A DNA stretch of 64,000 nt from assembly GCF_017591435.1 (NCBI RefSeq), contig NC_059292.1:27784043-27848042 (forward strand). The letters are read 5' to 3'. Below the pieces are notes generated by a model. It searched no databases, was not told the DNA's origin, and saw nothing but the letters and a program-made list of their open reading frames with translations. Positions 59,281 to 64,000 of this stretch are shown in pieces. The translations under genes were made by a program, and so were the position numbers. The stretch is from Portunus trituberculatus. Taxonomy: Eukaryota; Arthropoda; Malacostraca; Decapoda; Portunidae. Position 1 is the stretch's first letter, and each line of letters begins with the position of its first letter.

Positions 59281-60499
59281 CTGAAATATAACTGCTATTT
59301 CTTGAAATGACAACTATAAGATCATACTGGAAATTTGTCAACGGGCAAAAGAATTTAGTACTTAATCATCATATCTTCTATGCAGTGTAAATTTTACTGA
59401 GATAACAAATTAATGTGTTTGTGTGTATAAGGCTGACACTTTCCATACCACACCCCTCATTCTCTTGCTCAAGAAGCCAAAAAAATGAATGCTACTTAGT
59501 TAAAACCTTTAGCAGCTTGAGAAATGTATGCCAAATGACAGGCATATATTTCTAGTGAGCAAGAGAGCAGTCTGTGTGTATGAGTATACAGTCAAACTCC
59601 TGAGTACTGGATTTTCATCTGTTGACCACAAAATATCTTTAGCAGTATTTCTAAGAAGTATTGCTGTGTAAAACCACAAAGGGAGGTGTATCAGACGGCC
59701 AAGGGACATCACTGGTAAGGTGTGGCAGGTACACAATGACTAGCAAATTTATGAACAATATGCTTGACTGCCTGTCTCTCAGTGAATCAATCAGTTCAAG
59801 ATGTTGCTGTTCCTTGGACATATTCTGTGATGCATTATTTGTTTTGAAGGGGAACAGGAGTAAGGATTGGTGACATGCAACTGAACAATGGGGATGAGAC
59901 AAGGTGATGATGGGAGGAATGGATGGACAGTACAAAATACAATCTGAAATTATTCAGATAAAGTGAATCAAAAGAGAGAGTGAAAAAAAAGGACAGCTGT
60001 TCTATAAAAATACTATCTAATAGTAGTGACTGTTGCAGTGTCATGCACACATTGTGACAAGATGTATCTGATAATATGAAGTGGTGCGGCTTCATGACGC
60101 TGACACTCAGGAGGTTCACTGCACTGTGTTGAGCTTCACATGGGAAATATTACATGATAATGGGAAGATATGGAATTTCAGAGGAAAAGCACAGCTAAGT
60201 ATAGATATATTCAAACTGGTGTTACCTTGTTTCTTTAAATGTAAAATTGTATGTCATGGAATGCCTTATAACAATAAAAATAATTTTAAAAAAGAAAAAG
60301 TGGTAAGTTACCAAAAGGACAACTAATTATATTCACTGCATGATTTAAAGGTACTCCAAAATTAATATGGGTCTATAAAATCTAATGAATGCTGAAACAC
60401 TACTGAGGCACACATCAATTAACTAAATATGTATGTATATATCTTCTTTCTTATAATTTTTCATTTGAACGTTTATTTCTTAAATTCTATTTGTATTGT
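59281..60499. other. PITP intron upstream of alternative exons
   Basis: AT-rich, no exon found. Confidence 0.5.
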
Positions 60500-63400
60500 G
60501 TGTGTGTATTTACCTAGTTGTAGTTATACAGGGCCTGGGCTTTAAGCTCGTGTGGCCCAGTCTCCATATCTACACTTATCCAATTTTTTTTTTAAATTAT
60601 GTACACTCTTTGCTGACACCACTTTCTCACTCAAACTGTTCCAAGTCTCAACACATCTTTGCGAGAAACTAAATTTTCTAACATCTCTCAGACATCTTCC
60701 CTTCCTCAGTTTTTTACTATGCGATCTTGTGCTTCTAATGTCATATTCTTCTCTCAGGATTAGTTTCTCATTATCAACTTGATTCATTCCGTTAATCAAT
60801 TTATAAACTTGTATCAGATCCCCTCTCTCTCTTCTCTGTTCCAGGGTTGGTAGATCCATAGCTTTTAGTCTCTCCTCATATGTCATCCCTTTAAATTCTG
60901 GAACCATTCTTGTAGCCATTTTTTGTAGTCTCTCCAATTTTCTTATGTGTTTCTTTTTATGGGGGTCCACACAACTCCTGTATATTCCAATCTAGGTCTT
61001 ATTTTAGTACTTATCAATTTCTTCATCATTTCTTTGTCCATATAGTGAAATGCTAATCCAATATTCCTTAGCAAATTATACATCTCTCTGAAAATTCTAT
61101 CAATATGGCTTACCGGTTGATTGTTTTCTTCCATTGTCACTCCCAAGTCCTTTTCCTTTTTACTTTTTCTAGTTCTACTCCATCTCCCATCTTATAGATT
61201 CCCACTGGTCGTCTTTCACTTTTTCCCATTTCCATGACATGGCTTTTGTCCACATTGAATTCCATCTCACATTTTTTGCTCCATTTCCAGATCTTGTTTA
61301 AGTCTTCCTGTAGTATTTCACAATCCTCTTTTGTTTAATGACTCTGCACAGTTTCGCATCGTCCATAAACAGATTTATGTAGCTGTTCACTCCCTCTGGC
61401 ATGTCATTTATATATACGAGAAAAGTATTGGTGCCAATACTGACCCCTGTGGCACTCCGCTGTCTACTGTTCTCCACTTGGACTTCATATCTTTAACTAT
61501 CGTCCTTATTTCTCTCCCCCTCAAGTAATTTTTCATCCATCTCAATGTGCTTCCTTTTAAGCCACCCTTCTCCTCTAACTTCCATAGTAATCTTTCATGT
61601 GGCACTTTATCAAATGCCTTTTTTAAATCTAAATAAATACAGTCAATCCATCCTCTCTCTCTTGTACTTTATCAACTATTCTAGAGTAGAAACTCAATAA
61701 ATTTGTTACACATGACCGACCTTTTCTAAAACCAAATTGGCTATTTGATAATAATTTGTTGTCTTCAAGAAACTCAATCCATTGCTTCTTTATTACTTTC
61801 ACACATCTTGCATATTACACTAGTTAGTGATACCGGTCTGTAATTTAAAGGTTCTTCCTTCCTTCCGCTCTTATATATGGGAACCACCTCAGCTCTTTTC
61901 CACTCCACTGGCACTGTTCCATTTTCTATTGAGCATTTTATGATGTTGTATATTGGACTTGCTAGTTCTTCCCTACATTCTTTCAGTATTCTGCCTGAGA
62001 CTTCATCCGGTCCCATTGCCTTTTCCTCATCTAGTTCCGTCATCAACTTTTTTATTTCAAGCTTGGTTACTTTAATCTCTTTCATATGGACAGTCTCTCT
62101 ATTACCCTGTGGTCTTTCAAATTTGGATTCCTTAGTAAAGACCTCATGAAATTTACTATTTAACAGTTCTGCCATACTTTTGGGTCTTCCACCATTCCGT
62201 TTCTCCTTTTAACCTTTCTATTGTTTCTTTTTGTCTTATTTTTCCATTTATGAATCTGTAGAACAATTTTGGTTGTTCCTTACATTTTTCGACAATGTCC
62301 TTTTCATAGTTCTTTCTTCTTCCTTTCTCACCTTAGCATATTCATTTCTTGCTGTTTTGAAGTTTTCCTTATTTTCTGGATTTCTGTTTCTTCTCCACCT
62401 TTTCCATGCTCCATCTCGTTTCTCCTTTGCCCTAGCACATCTTGCATTAAACCAATCTTTCTTTCCTTCTTCTTTAGGTCTATATTTCGGGACATATTCC
62501 CTGACCCCAGTTTTGTATATTTCCAAAAATAAGTTATATTTCTCTTGAACCGTTAATGAGTTTTCCATCTCCTCCCAGTTTACGTTTTTAAAATAGTTCT
62601 TGAGATTCTCAATATCAGCCTTTCTGTAATTTAATCGGTCTCCTTTGTATGATTCATCTCTATCTTCCTTTCCTTCTTCTATATCCATTTCTAATATTAC
62701 ATGGTCACTCTTTCCCAATGGGCACTTATATCTTATATCATCGTTAATTGGTATATCCCTTGTAAAACTAGGTCTAATCTTGCCGGCTCATCGTTTCCTC
62801 TGAATCTTGTGTTTTCCTTTACTCTTTGGACCATCAAATTATCTATCATTAGGTTCAGGAATCTATCTCCCAGGCATCTTCCCCATACCACTTTCATAAT
62901 TTTCCCAGTCTACCTCCTTACAGTTGAAATCTCCTACCAATATCACTTTTCTCCTTTCTTTAATGATTCTTGTAAGACTCCTTATTGTGTCATCTATCAT
63001 GTCTCTATATTCTTGGTTAGTCCATGAGTTTGTTTTGGTGGCACATATGTTCCAATGATTGTTAACTCCTTTTTATTAATATGCATCTTAACATACAGTA
63101 TTTCTGATTTTCCTTCCCAAACTCCACTTGATTTACCACTATCTCCTTCCTTAACATCATCATGACTCCTCCTCCTCCTTTACCCACTCTCTCTCCTCCA
63201 TATATTATACCTTTTATCTATGTCTATTTTTATTGCCTCATTTAACTTTGTTTCCACCAGGCATACAATATCTGGTTCTTCTTTCTTTATGTAATCTCTT
63301 AATTCTAATTTACTAGATAAAATCCCATCTATGTTTGTATACATCATTTTAATCTCTTGTTCTTATCATTTTAGTTAAACTTGCTCCATTCTTTTCTCTT

Positions 63401-63547
63401 CTTCTCTTTTATATACCATTTCCTTATCCTGTCTCCTATAATTCTCCAAAAATGCCTTCTTCTCCTCCTCTGACCTTTCATTATTTTTTCTCTTGCTTCT
63501 GCCACCAGTTCATTGTGTCTCTTCCTTTCCTCCTCGTTTCTATTTTT

Positions 63548-63639
<92 letters not shown>

Positions 63640-64000
63640 TTGCAACCTTCTGTTTCTCTGAGTTTTGTTTTTCTATATAGTACTTCTTCTGCTGCTGCTT
63701 GTGATTTTAGTAATATCTTAATTGGTCTCACTGTTCCTTCTTGATATGGTCCCATTCTATGGATTTCTTCTACTTCCTCTTCTAAGTTCTGTCTATCCTC
63801 GTCATTTAGATGTTTTAGTAGGTCTTTTACTGATTTCACTGCGTCCTTTTCCCTTCTTGGTCTATATTTAACATTTTTTTCTTTCAGTCCAAAAATAATT
63901 ACACTATTTTTTTTCTGCAATTTCTCTTACTAAATTTTCTTTTTTCTTCAGGACTCCTATAATTTTGTTTGTCATATTTTCATCTCTTTTTTCTAACTGT
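60500..64000 (-). mobile_element. LINE copy D, same subfamily as B, runs off the window
   Basis: On the - strand: ORF1 tail (NSVIIFGLKEKNVKYRPRRE near 63900), the (TA)n array, endonuclease landmarks (TNIDGILSSKLEL near 63340; VGDFNC near 62925; PLGKSDHVILEM near 62720), RT (LDEEKAMGPDEVSGRILKEC near 62020; SGVPQGSVLAPILF near 61445) and C-terminus (RRERGDLIQVYKLINGM near 60830). The 3' end is CAACTAGGTAAATACACACA. Roughly 93 percent identical to B by eye over the RT. Frameshifts near 61800, 62200 and 63000 inactivate it. The 5' part is outside the window. It is sense-oriented relative to PITP. Confidence 0.92.
63550..63637. repeat. (TA)n inside LINE D ORF1
   Basis: Follows GCKD in the ORF1 frame, the same place as in copy B. 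Confidence 0.95.

Overview
The window is nuclear DNA of an animal, most likely a decapod crustacean. The signs are spliced genes with GT-AG introns, very long dinucleotide arrays, tRNA-derived SINEs, and several decayed non-LTR retrotransposons of types common in crab and shrimp genomes. The taxon is inferred from this overall character; no species marker was read. There is no prokaryotic operon structure, CRISPR array or rRNA.

Host genes. Three can be supported. (1) Two terminal exons of a C2H2 zinc-finger gene, + strand, 322-714. (2) A BLCAP orthologue, - strand, one coding exon at 36362-36589, with a probable 5' leader exon near 37.74-37.86 kb. (3) The 3' half of a class I phosphatidylinositol transfer protein gene (PITP; Drosophila vibrator type), - strand, 59280 down to 48826. 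Its exons were located from splice sites, intron phase and protein similarity. The PITP gene has two alternative versions of one 78-nt exon (59203-59280 and 58303-58380), then exons at 54912-55079, 49434-49555, 49162-49252 and 48826-48867. Its 5' exons lie outside the window. One intron appears to be GC-AG, and its donor touches the tail of a LINE insertion.

Mobile DNA. From left to right: a Ty3/gypsy fragment whose integrase precedes its reverse transcriptase (945-2862); LINE copy A (7772-11111) interrupted by one hAT-like element and followed by another; a CR1/L2-like LINE with a PHD-finger ORF1 (12985-17395, - strand) lying between two (TA)n arrays, one about 765 bp long; an inverted repeat of LINE C-terminal sequence (18161-18852); a tandem cluster of three SINEs (27812-28735); a LINE C-terminal fragment (31260-32165); a Jockey-like LINE (32590-34150); two foldback repeats (34901-35415 and about 36990-37355); a Tigger/pogo remnant (35521-35918); and LINE copies E, B and D (49794-50690, 50706-54906, 60500-64000). 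E and B fill nearly all of one PITP intron. B and D are in opposite orientation and bracket the alternative exons.

The rest is AT-rich intergenic or intronic DNA with many microsatellites. No new multi-gene system is seen. The strongest points are the PITP duplicated exons, the LINE/GC-donor junction, the inverted LINE pair around those exons, the integrase-first gypsy element, and the link between LINE/SINE 3' tails and (AC)n arrays.
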